In this document: positions 52,784-60,662 of the stretch, piece after piece
Layout: each line of letters starts with the position of its first letter
Position numbering within the stretch: the first letter of the stretch is position 1
Source of the DNA: Candidatus Latescibacterota bacterium
GTDB lineage: Bacteria; Latescibacterota; UBA2968; UBA8231
NCBI GenBank assembly: GCA_022819745.1
Contig: JAJEGS010000036.1
Coordinates: forward strand, 1-64,000
Length of the DNA stretch: 64,000 nucleotides
Reading direction: 5' to 3'
The notes under the pieces: model-generated
The model's input: the letters and a program-made list of their open reading frames with translations, nothing else
Told to the model about the DNA's origin: nothing
The model's database searches: none
Translations under genes and position numbers: made by a program

Positions 52784-53794
52784 ATGGACATCCAAGCGAT
52801 CCAACGCGCCATCGACGCGTTGCCCCGCCACCGCCTGACGCATTTGCCAACGCCCTTACAGCACTGTCCGCGGCTTTCGGCCGCGCTTGAAGGGCCGCAG
52901 ATATGGATCAAGCGCGACGATTTGACCGGCCTCGCCTTTGGCGGCAACAAGTCCCGCTACCTCGAATTCACGCTCGCCGAGGGCACGGCCCAAGGCTGCG
53001 ATGCCGCCGTAATGAGCGCAGTCGTCCAGTCCAATCACTGCCGCCAATTCGCCGCGGCCTGCGCCCAGATCGGCCTCAAAGGCGTCGTCGTCCTGCGCGA
53101 GAACGATTCTATCATGGGGAGCAAGTCGCCAGTCCAAGGCAACCACCTTTTAGACCAGCTATGCGGGGCGCGCATCCGCTTTGCTCCACCCGAGAGCGTC
53201 GGCGCAACTATAGCCGAGGAAGTGGAGCGGCTCAAAGAAGAGGGGTACAAACCTTTCAGCGGCCTGTCCGGCCTGTTGTCGCGCGTTGCCTACATCCAAT
53301 GTGCCTTGGAAATCGAAACCCAACTGTGCGCCGCAGGCATCCAAGCCGACGACGTGGTAATCGGGTCAGGGGGAACCAGCTTGGCCGGACTAGTGGCTGG
53401 CTTTGCCCTTTTGGGACGTTCGGCACGCTTCCTCGGCACGCCCCAGAGCAAGATGGGCCAGCGCGAAGGAGTGTCTGAGCGCATTGCGCAATCCGCTGCG
53501 GAAGCCGCGGCCCATCTCGGCCTCGAATGCTCACCCGACCCGAAGTGCATCGCCGTGACCGATGAGTACGTCGGCCCGGGCTTTGGTCATTTGGACCGCG
53601 CCACGCTCGACAGCATCCGCCTCCTCGCCCAAAGCGAGGGCATCTTGGTCGATCCTACCTATTCGGGCAAAGGATTGGCCTGCCTAATTGATCAGGTGCG
53701 CCAAGGGCGCTTCCGCGACAGCGAAAACATCGTCTTCGTCCACACTGGCGGAACGCCGCTGCTATTCGCCTATGGGGAAGCACTGCTCGACTAG
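52784..53794 (+). CDS. PLP enzyme of the D-cysteine desulfhydrase/ACC deaminase family
   Basis: The 336-residue fold type II PLP enzyme has FGGNKSRYLEF with the PLP lysine, SAVVQSNHCRQFAAA, and VIGSGGTSLAGLVAGFALLG with the phosphate-binding glycines. The family includes D-cysteine desulfhydrase and 1-aminocyclopropane-1-carboxylate deaminase; the sequence alone does not separate them. The frame is open ten codons upstream, but the ATG at 52784 has AAAGGA before it. Its TAG shares three bases with the stop of the convergent SGNH gene (CTAG). Confidence 0.87.
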   Translation: MDIQAIQRAIDALPRHRLTHLPTPLQHCPRLSAALEGPQIWIKRDDLTGLAFGGNKSRYLEFTLAEGTAQGCDAAVMSAVVQSNHCRQFAAACAQIGLKGVVVLRENDSIMGSKSPVQGNHLLDQLCGARIRFAPPESVGATIAEEVERLKEEGYKPFSGLSGLLSRVAYIQCALEIETQLCAAGIQADDVVIGSGGTSLAGLVAGFALLGRSARFLGTPQSKMGQREGVSERIAQSAAEAAAHLGLECSPDPKCIAVTDEYVGPGFGHLDRATLDSIRLLAQSEGILVDPTYSGKGLACLIDQVRQGRFRDSENIVFVHTGGTPLLFAYGEALLD

Positions 53795-55332
53795 GGGGCT
53801 AACCCCAACGGCCCCACCAACTCGTCCAGCGCGTCGGTCAGCGGCTGGGGATCGGCGAGGTCGGCGATGACAGCCGCCAAGAAGGTCACGCCGCCGCGAT
53901 GGGTAAAATCCGCAATCTGCGCGTAGCTCAGTTTGGGCAGGTCGGCTAGCTGCTCGCCGACTAAGTGCGCGAGCCGCTGCTCCAAGATCGGTGGCCGCTC
54001 GGCGTACGGCATGTTCTTCAGCAGCAGGATCAGGTCGTTGCGCGCTAAGACGCGCTCGCGGACTCCGTAGCCCAAGCGGCGACAATATCCGGCAAAATCG
54101 TCCAAGGCATCCGCGCGCCCCTCCGCCAAACCCAGCGCATCCTCCCGAACAAACAGACTCGTCATTATGGTCTGCGCGATCAGGTAGTGGCCCCACACCG
54201 TGGGGTGCAAATACTCGGTGATCAGCTCGTCGCCGACCAAACCAGCCGGTGCATGGGCGGTAAACGCCTGCTCCACATCGATCAAAATCGCACCCGACTC
54301 AGCGGCTAAGGCGCGAATGGTTTGGTTGAAGGGCGAGGAAGCCCGCAGGCGAATGCCGTCTAAATCACGGGCGCGCACAAACGCGGCGAGCGCCTGCGCT
54401 GAATCCCCAGCCGCTTGGTACGCCAAGCCCGCGTCAAAGTGCAGAGCCGCGTGCTGCGGATAATCTGCGGGCACAGCGTCCGGCGGCGGAACCGGCCCTT
54501 GCGAGCGCAGGGGATAAAATCCGGCCAAATTGGAAACTAGCGTACAGAGCGCGACCGGCACCTCGCGCTCGCGCAGCATCTCGACTATCTCAGCCATATT
54601 GCGCTGGTAATGGGCCTCGGTCTGCCGATGCGCCTCGTCCCCCAAGTAAATCTCGCGCTGCACCAAGTGAACGCCAAAGGACTCGGCGGGTGCGGCGGGA
54701 CGCAGTGCAGCCGCGACGTAATGCAGCAGACTGTCGAGCAAGTAGTAGGTCTTCGTCCGCTGTAGGAACATCTGCAACTGGATGAAGGACCAGTTGCCAC
54801 TCAAGCGCACAAACGGAGTCGCGGCCCCGTACGGTCCTACGAACTCGTTGTGACCGGCGTAGATCAGGACCAGATCCGGCTCGTGCTCGACCACCTCCTC
54901 GACAAATTCGCGCACGACGAAGGAATTGATGGCCGTGACGCCGCAGTTTACTACCTCGATCTGGCGCGCTGGATACGCATCAACGAGCATCTGTTGCAAG
55001 AAGTTGGGAAACGAAGTATAGGCGGGGTTGGGGAAGCCGAGTAGGGTTGAAGCTCCCAGCGCAAACACGCGAAATGCGCGCGCGTCTTTGTCGCGGGCAA
55101 AGCGATCCTGCCCAGGAGCCAAGCGTACGTACTGACGAGGGAAGAAGCGCCGCGCAGCTTGCGGGTTGATGCGGTAGGACGAGTCGCTGGCCACGAAAAG
55201 GGCGTCGTCCGGCCCGACGCCTACCAGCCACAAGCCTGCCTCAAAGAGCACGATCAACGACAAACCAATCAGCAGGGCTATGATCCGGCTTTTTGCTCTA
55301 TTTGCCGTTTTTGCTTTGTTTGTCGCGTTCAT
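53791..55332 (-). CDS. Membrane-anchored SGNH/GDSL-type hydrolase-like protein
   Basis: The 513-residue protein has an N-terminal membrane helix (about 17-37) and then the SGNH blocks in order: FALGASTLLGFPN (block I serine), VVNCGVTAINS (block II glycine), YAGHNEFVG (block III asparagine) and LHPTVWGHYLIAQ (block V histidine). It is likely to be an esterase or acyltransferase acting on envelope glycans. A C-terminal helical region of about 120 residues is of unknown function. No ribosome binding site precedes the start, which abuts an AT-rich repeat. Confidence 0.8.
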   Translation of the reverse strand: MNATNKAKTANRAKSRIIALLIGLSLIVLFEAGLWLVGVGPDDALFVASDSSYRINPQAARRFFPRQYVRLAPGQDRFARDKDARAFRVFALGASTLLGFPNPAYTSFPNFLQQMLVDAYPARQIEVVNCGVTAINSFVVREFVEEVVEHEPDLVLIYAGHNEFVGPYGAATPFVRLSGNWSFIQLQMFLQRTKTYYLLDSLLHYVAAALRPAAPAESFGVHLVQREIYLGDEAHRQTEAHYQRNMAEIVEMLREREVPVALCTLVSNLAGFYPLRSQGPVPPPDAVPADYPQHAALHFDAGLAYQAAGDSAQALAAFVRARDLDGIRLRASSPFNQTIRALAAESGAILIDVEQAFTAHAPAGLVGDELITEYLHPTVWGHYLIAQTIMTSLFVREDALGLAEGRADALDDFAGYCRRLGYGVRERVLARNDLILLLKNMPYAERPPILEQRLAHLVGEQLADLPKLSYAQIADFTHRGGVTFLAAVIADLADPQPLTDALDELVGPLGLAP

Positions 55333-55334
55333 AA

Positions 55335-55370
55335 GAATTAGGAATTAAAAATTAAAAATTAGGAATTAGG
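55335..55370. repeat. AATTAGGAATTA repeat upstream of SGNH gene
   Basis: The stretch GAATTAGGAATTAAAAATTA and a following ATTAGGAATTAGG lie just upstream of the leftward SGNH gene. It belongs to the word family seen at 1078-1136 and 55451-55479. Confidence 0.65.
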
Positions 55371-55450
55371 ACGCTGGGGGCCGCCGCGTGGGGCATCTCC
55401 CCCTTACGAGATGCTGACATTTATGAAATAGCTTGAATTAATAGTAAATT

Positions 55451-55479
55451 CGCAATTTCTAATTCGTAATTCCTAATTC
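55451..55479. repeat. TAATTCCTAATT repeat upstream of DUF6785-type gene
   Basis: Inverted orientation of the same AATTAGGAATTACGAATT word lies 8 bases upstream of the 55487 start, where a ribosome binding site would be expected. The 155-base divergent gap holds this and the previous repeat; nothing else is recognised in it. Confidence 0.65.
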
Positions 55480-55486
55480 ATCAGCC

Positions 55487-57436
55487 ATGTCCACCATCCC
55501 CTCCCCTGACAATACGCCAGCCCCCATTACGGGCCGGAGCATCCTCGTCGGTGCCGCGCTGAGCTTGGCCATTGCCATCGGCATTCCCTACGGCAGCATG
55601 GTCATCCAAGGCTCGCGCCTTGGGCTAAGCTCGGCCACGCCAGCCGCGTTCTTTTTGCTGTTCGTCCTGCTGCTGACTGTCCAAGTCGCCTTGGGACGCT
55701 GGGGTTTTCGGCGCGGCGAGTTGGTAGTAATCTTCGCCATGATGGCCGTCGCCACAGCCATCCCCACGCGCGGCGTAGTGGGCATGCTGCTGCCGATGAT
55801 CACCGGCACCTTCTACTACGCCACTCCTGAAAACCAATGGGCCGACGTAGTCCACCCGTTTCTCTCCGATTGGATGGTGGTGTACGATCCGGCCGCAGTA
55901 AAGGCATTTTACGAGGGTACCAAAGGCTCGGCCATCCCCTACGATGTCTGGCTCAAGCCGCTCGGGCGCTGGTTTGTATTCTACGCGGCGTTTTACGCAA
56001 CCATTATCGCGGCCATATCCATCTTGCGCCGCCAGTGGGTTGACAACGAGCGACTCGTCTTTCCGCTGGCCCAAGTCCCCCTTGCCATGATCCAAGACGA
56101 CGAGGGCAAGCAAAGAAGCCTCAAACCCTTTTTTCGCAATCCCATCATGTGGTGCGGCTTGCTGTTGCCCTTCTTGTTCAACAGCACCAACGCCCTGCAC
56201 CACTACTTCAACTTCGTCCCCTCCCTCGCCCTTCAGACCAGCGTCGAACTGTTCAGCCGCACGGCCTCGCTTAACATCCGCATTAACTTCCTGATGTTCG
56301 GCTTTGCGTACTTTATCAACTCCAATATCGCCTTCAGTCTGTGGTTTTTCTACCTACTGCACGTGATACAAGAAAGCATCTTCCGCTACATCGGCATCTT
56401 CAGCCCCGAGGAACTGGGGCCTTGGACCGGGTCGGGACCGGTGGGCGCGATCATGGGGCATCAGATGATGGGTGCGCTCGTCGTCTTGGTGTTCTACGGG
56501 CTGTGGACGGCGCGGCCCCACCTCAAAAACGTCCTGCGCAAGGCCCTGTGGGGCGACGACCGGATCGACGACTCTGCGGAGATTCTCTCCTATCGAGCTG
56601 CATTTTGGCTCTTCATCGGCGGTACCTGCGCGATGGGCTTTTGGCTGTGGAAGAGCGGGATCCCGGCTTGGATCGTGCCCTTCTTCCTGTTCTCGTCGCT
56701 GGTCATATTCATCGGCCTAGCGCGCGTCATCGCCGAGGCGGGCATGCCTACCGTAACCCCAGAAATGGTCCCGGCCGGCTTTGTCGTCTCCGGCGTTGGA
56801 GTCCCGGCTCTCGGCGCGCAGGGTATGGTCGCTACGGGCTACTCTTTGGTCTGGGCGGGGGACTTGCTGGTCTTTATGACTGCGCCCCTCACCAACAGCC
56901 TGCGCTTGGGCAGCGCGATTAGCGGCACCCGCCGCCGGCTCTTTTGGGCGATTGTCGCGGCCATACTCATCAGCCTCGTGGTCTCCTGCTGGTTCATGCT
57001 CTACCTCGCGTACCGCGACGGCGCGATCAACCTGCATCCTCAGTACTTCACGGGCTTTGCCAGATACCCCTCGGACCTTGCCGCGAAAAAGCTCGCCAAT
57101 CCCACGGGGCCGAGCCTCGTCGGGTGGCTGTGGACGGGTTTTGGGGCCCTGATCATGGGCGGCTTGATGACCGCCCGCCACTTTTTCGTGTGGTGGCCTT
57201 TTCACCCGCTCGGCTTTGCCGTGAGCACCGGCTGGGTAATGAACAGCATCTGGTTTTCGATCTTCTTAGCCTGGCTCATCAAGATCACTGTCCTCAAATA
57301 CGGCGGTCCCCGCACGTATCTCCTCACCCGCCCCTTTTTCGTCGGGATCGTGCTCGGCCAGTTCGTCGCCGCCGGCCTGTGGCTGGTGGTGGATGGCTTC
57401 ACCGGCATGGTTGGCAACCGAACACCTGTATATTAG
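55487..57436 (+). CDS. DUF6785-type polytopic membrane protein
   Basis: The 649-residue protein has about 13-14 hydrophobic segments, a PSMVIQGS-like early loop, and regions such as WNDERLVFPLAQVPLAM-type and FGFAYFINSNIAFSLWFFYLLH that are typical of DUF6785/DUF6784 proteins of Planctomycetes, Verrucomicrobia and Latescibacterota. Function is unknown; similarity in layout to OPT-type transporters suggests solute transport. It is divergent from the SGNH gene across two repeats and lacks a ribosome binding site. Confidence 0.75.
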   Translation: MSTIPSPDNTPAPITGRSILVGAALSLAIAIGIPYGSMVIQGSRLGLSSATPAAFFLLFVLLLTVQVALGRWGFRRGELVVIFAMMAVATAIPTRGVVGMLLPMITGTFYYATPENQWADVVHPFLSDWMVVYDPAAVKAFYEGTKGSAIPYDVWLKPLGRWFVFYAAFYATIIAAISILRRQWVDNERLVFPLAQVPLAMIQDDEGKQRSLKPFFRNPIMWCGLLLPFLFNSTNALHHYFNFVPSLALQTSVELFSRTASLNIRINFLMFGFAYFINSNIAFSLWFFYLLHVIQESIFRYIGIFSPEELGPWTGSGPVGAIMGHQMMGALVVLVFYGLWTARPHLKNVLRKALWGDDRIDDSAEILSYRAAFWLFIGGTCAMGFWLWKSGIPAWIVPFFLFSSLVIFIGLARVIAEAGMPTVTPEMVPAGFVVSGVGVPALGAQGMVATGYSLVWAGDLLVFMTAPLTNSLRLGSAISGTRRRLFWAIVAAILISLVVSCWFMLYLAYRDGAINLHPQYFTGFARYPSDLAAKKLANPTGPSLVGWLWTGFGALIMGGLMTARHFFVWWPFHPLGFAVSTGWVMNSIWFSIFLAWLIKITVLKYGGPRTYLLTRPFFVGIVLGQFVAAGLWLVVDGFTGMVGNRTPVY

Positions 57437-57449
57437 AAGGAAAAAATCT

Positions 57450-59087
57450 ATGCGTCCTCTATACATCCTTGCTATCGCCCTCGCGGCTTGCTCGCAGGAA
57501 ACGAACGCACCTGTGGCGCGAGTCGATGAAGTGCCCATCTCAGGAGAGAGCCTGCGGTCCTTTGTCGAAAAGCTACCCCCAGGCTTGCGCAACCCCGAAG
57601 GCGGCGACGCAGCGCGGCGACAATACGTGCAATCGCTCATCGACCGCCAACTAATCCTCAAAGAGGCCCTCGTCCACGGGCTGGATACGCTGCAATCGGT
57701 AAAACGCACCGTCGATGAGGCCGTGGATGCGCGCGTCATCGCCCTCTATCGGGCGCGCAACATAACCGCTCAGGTGCAAGTGCCCGAAGAGGATGTGCGG
57801 CGCGTCTTTGCCGAGGAAGGCTACCACCGCGAGCGCAAGCTCAACGCAATTTTGGTCCACACCCGCGCTGAAATCGAAGCGGCCGTGGCCGCGCTCGCCG
57901 CCGGCCAGCCCTTTGCCGAAGTAGCCCGCGCCCACTCGCTCGACAAGCGCTCGGCTGAACAGGGCGGCGAATTGGGCTTTATTGGCCGCGAGGCCGCGCC
58001 CAGTCTGCACATCCCCGCCGAGGTCTTCAACACGCTGCCCTTGGGGGAAATATCCGCTCCTTTGCGCGCTGGCCTTAGTTGGCACATCGTCCGCTTCACC
58101 GAAGACCGCGACACGCCCTATGAGCGCTATCGGCCCCTCATCGAAGAGCTGCTATTTAGCGAGCGTCTAGGCCAAGTTGAGGCCGAGCACTTTGAGTCGC
58201 TTCGCGCGACCGCCGGGGCGGTCCTCGACCGCGCCGGGCTGCAACTCATGATCAGCGCGGCCCAGCGGGAAGATGGCGCGTTGCTCGACACGTCCACTGC
58301 GTCGCTCTACACCTTTGCCGAGGGCCAGGCCACAGTCGCCTCGGCGTACAAGGCCCTGCGGCGGCTCAATGCCCAGCGCAGTCTCAAAGACAGTACGCGC
58401 GCACGCACCGCGCTAGACAGGCTCGTGCTGCGCCCCCTTCTCCAGCGGCGCGCCGCCCGCGAACAGGACCTGTACGACGATCCAGACATCCAACGGCTGG
58501 CCAAGAGAGCCTACCAAGACGCGCTGCTCAACGCCGTGCGCGAGCGCTTTGCAGCCGTCGAAATGCTCTCCGACGCCGAAGTGTGGTCCTACTACGACAG
58601 CCATCCCGACATGTTTTATCACGAAGAATCCGTCGAGGTCGAAGAACTGCTCGCGTCCAGCCCGGCCGAGGCCCAGTGGCTCAGCGACCAACTCGTTGCC
58701 GGTGCGAGTTTTGCCGATCTCGCCGACCGCAGCGTGCGCACCCAAGCCGTTCAATCGCAAGCGCGCTTTCACTTCCATCCGCGCGACGAGAAGCTCTATC
58801 CGCGCCTAGTCCCGGCCATCTATGCCGCGGAACCCGGCCAGCTCGTCGGGCCGATTCGGGTGCGCGACGGGTACTCCATTTTCCGCGTCCAAGGACGCAA
58901 CCCCGGCCGGGTCGAACCGTACGAGCAGGTCCAGCGCCGCGCCCGCGCTCTGTTGCGCCGCGAGCGGGAAAACGCGGCTTTCACCAGCTTCGTCCAAGAT
59001 CTGCGCCAGCGCTATCAGAGCCGAGTCGAGATCGACGAGCGCGCCCTCAAGGCCGCCCTGCCGGATTCGCTGGTCCAAGGCACCTGA
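57450..59087 (+). CDS. Parvulin-type peptidylprolyl isomerase lipoprotein (two PpiC-like domains)
   Basis: The 545-residue protein has a lipobox IALAAC (C14). It has a SurA/PrsA-like helical N-terminal domain, a PpiC domain at about 125-225 (KLNAILVHTRAEIEAAVAAL, then GGELGFIGREA) and a second PpiC-like domain at about 400-500 (VEVEELLASSPAEAQWLSDQ). It probably assists folding of outer-membrane or secreted proteins. The ATG at 57450 has AGAAGG upstream. It starts the lipoprotein operon (next gene 3 bases after its stop). Confidence 0.87.
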   Translation: MRPLYILAIALAACSQETNAPVARVDEVPISGESLRSFVEKLPPGLRNPEGGDAARRQYVQSLIDRQLILKEALVHGLDTLQSVKRTVDEAVDARVIALYRARNITAQVQVPEEDVRRVFAEEGYHRERKLNAILVHTRAEIEAAVAALAAGQPFAEVARAHSLDKRSAEQGGELGFIGREAAPSLHIPAEVFNTLPLGEISAPLRAGLSWHIVRFTEDRDTPYERYRPLIEELLFSERLGQVEAEHFESLRATAGAVLDRAGLQLMISAAQREDGALLDTSTASLYTFAEGQATVASAYKALRRLNAQRSLKDSTRARTALDRLVLRPLLQRRAAREQDLYDDPDIQRLAKRAYQDALLNAVRERFAAVEMLSDAEVWSYYDSHPDMFYHEESVEVEELLASSPAEAQWLSDQLVAGASFADLADRSVRTQAVQSQARFHFHPRDEKLYPRLVPAIYAAEPGQLVGPIRVRDGYSIFRVQGRNPGRVEPYEQVQRRARALLRRERENAAFTSFVQDLRQRYQSRVEIDERALKAALPDSLVQGT

Positions 59088-59090
59088 GCG

Positions 59091-60662
59091 ATGACCGTGC
59101 GCCTGTTGCTGATTTTGGGCGCAATCGCCTGCGCCGACCAACCCGACCCGCAAGACGCGGCGCACCCCGCAGAAGCCCGCCGCTTGCTCCAGCGCGGCAC
59201 GCTTTTTTTGCAACAGAACCGGCCCGCCCGTGCCCTAGCGGAACTCACACAGGCCGTGGCGCTCGATTCCGCGTCGAGCACCGCCCATTTTCAAAAGGGG
59301 CTAGCCCACGCGCGGCTCGACCAGCCCGCGCTCGCCATTGCGGCCTTTGAACGCGCCTTGGCCCTGACTCCCGACGACTCGACAACTCGACTGAGCTCGC
59401 CGAAGTCTGAGCTTGCCGAAGTCCAGCCTCGCGCGCACTTTGCCCTCGCCGCGGTGCTGCGCGACCAGCATCGCTACCTAGAGGCCGCAGACCATCTAGA
59501 GCAGGCCATTGTCCTCGCACCCGAGCGCGCCAAATACCACTTCTACCTAGGCGAAGTGCGCCGCGCCACCGGCGATTTTGCCGGCGCACTCACAGCCTTC
59601 AAACGCACCATTGAACTCGCGCCCGACGACTCGACGACTCGACTGAGCGGTTCGGCTGAGCTCACCGTCGAAGCCTCGCCGAAGTCTGAGCTCGCCGAAG
59701 TCCACCTTGAAGCCCGCTACTACCACAGCGACTTGCTCGTGCGCAATCAACAATTATCCCAAGCTCGCACGGGCTTTGCCGACCTGCTCGCCCGCGACCC
59801 CGACCACATCCAAGGCGGCTTAGGTCTAGGCGGCTTACTCATCCGCCTCGGAGAACCGACAGCAGCCGTTCCCGTGCTCGAGCGCGTCGCCATCGCCGAC
59901 CCGCACAACCCCGCTCCCCACTACCTGTTGGCCCAAGCCTACGCCGAGTGCGACCGCCCCGATGACGCCCGCCACGCGCAGGGCCGCTTCCAGCAGTTGA
60001 GCGCGGCCGAACGCCACCTCAATCAGGGCAACATTTACATTCGCCAAGGCGCGTGGGACAAGGCGATCGACTCCCTAAAGCGCGCCCTTGCCAGCGACTC
60101 TACTTCGGTGGAAATTCGCCTGCGCCTCGCCACCGTGTACGCACAGCAAAAGCGCTTCGCCGACGCCCGCGCCGCGCTGGAGCAAGTCCTCGCCCGCAAC
60201 CCAGACCACCGCGACGCCTACATCATGCTGGGCGACCTGTACTTGCACGAGGGAAGGCCCAAAGAAGCGGACGCGCACTTCGTCCGCGCCTTGGCGACCG
60301 ATCCCGACTCCTTTGCCGCGGCCTATGGCTTGGGCCGTGCGCGTTTCAAAAGCGGCGACTTTGCCGGGGCCGTTACCGCGTTGCACCAAGCCCTCGCTCG
60401 CGATCCCGACCACCGCGACGCCCACTATGTTCTCGGGCTGGCTTACGTCCGCCAAGCCAACTACCGCGATGCCCACACCCATTTCGCCCGCAGCATTGCC
60501 CTCGACCCAGACCACGCAGAATCGCACTACGGACTGGCGCTGATCCTCATGCAGCAAAGACAGCGGGACCAAGCGCGGCAAGCTCTGCAAAAGGTGCTCG
60601 CCCTCGCCCCGGATCACCAGCGCGCCCGGGCCAAGCTAGGCGAGCTGGACCAAGCGCCGTGA
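59091..60662 (+). CDS. TPR-repeat lipoprotein
   Basis: The 523-residue protein has a lipobox-like GAIAC (C14) and about 12 tetratricopeptide repeats (for example YHFYLGEVRRATGDFAGALT, HYLLAQAYAECDRPDDARHA). Two loops between repeats carry in-frame palindromic elements (59373-59424 and 59625-59704) encoding DDSTTRLSSPKSELAEVQ and a longer version. TPR lipoproteins act as scaffolds in envelope complexes. Its end overlaps the next gene (GTGA). Confidence 0.88.
   Translation: MTVRLLLILGAIACADQPDPQDAAHPAEARRLLQRGTLFLQQNRPARALAELTQAVALDSASSTAHFQKGLAHARLDQPALAIAAFERALALTPDDSTTRLSSPKSELAEVQPRAHFALAAVLRDQHRYLEAADHLEQAIVLAPERAKYHFYLGEVRRATGDFAGALTAFKRTIELAPDDSTTRLSGSAELTVEASPKSELAEVHLEARYYHSDLLVRNQQLSQARTGFADLLARDPDHIQGGLGLGGLLIRLGEPTAAVPVLERVAIADPHNPAPHYLLAQAYAECDRPDDARHAQGRFQQLSAAERHLNQGNIYIRQGAWDKAIDSLKRALASDSTSVEIRLRLATVYAQQKRFADARAALEQVLARNPDHRDAYIMLGDLYLHEGRPKEADAHFVRALATDPDSFAAAYGLGRARFKSGDFAGAVTALHQALARDPDHRDAHYVLGLAYVRQANYRDAHTHFARSIALDPDHAESHYGLALILMQQRQRDQARQALQKVLALAPDHQRARAKLGELDQAP
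59373..59424. repeat. In-frame repetitive element in TPR gene, copy 1
   Basis: The element carries CGACTGAGCTCGCCGAAGTC-type words and is inserted in frame between two TPR units. It adds about 17 residues rich in S, T, D and K. The same words recur at 59625-59704. Confidence 0.7.
59625..59704. repeat. In-frame repetitive element in TPR gene, copy 2
   Basis: The longer copy has an additional 27 bases and two GCCGAAGTC words. It lies at the same position relative to the TPR unit as copy 1 and is also in frame, adding about 27 residues. Confidence 0.7.
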
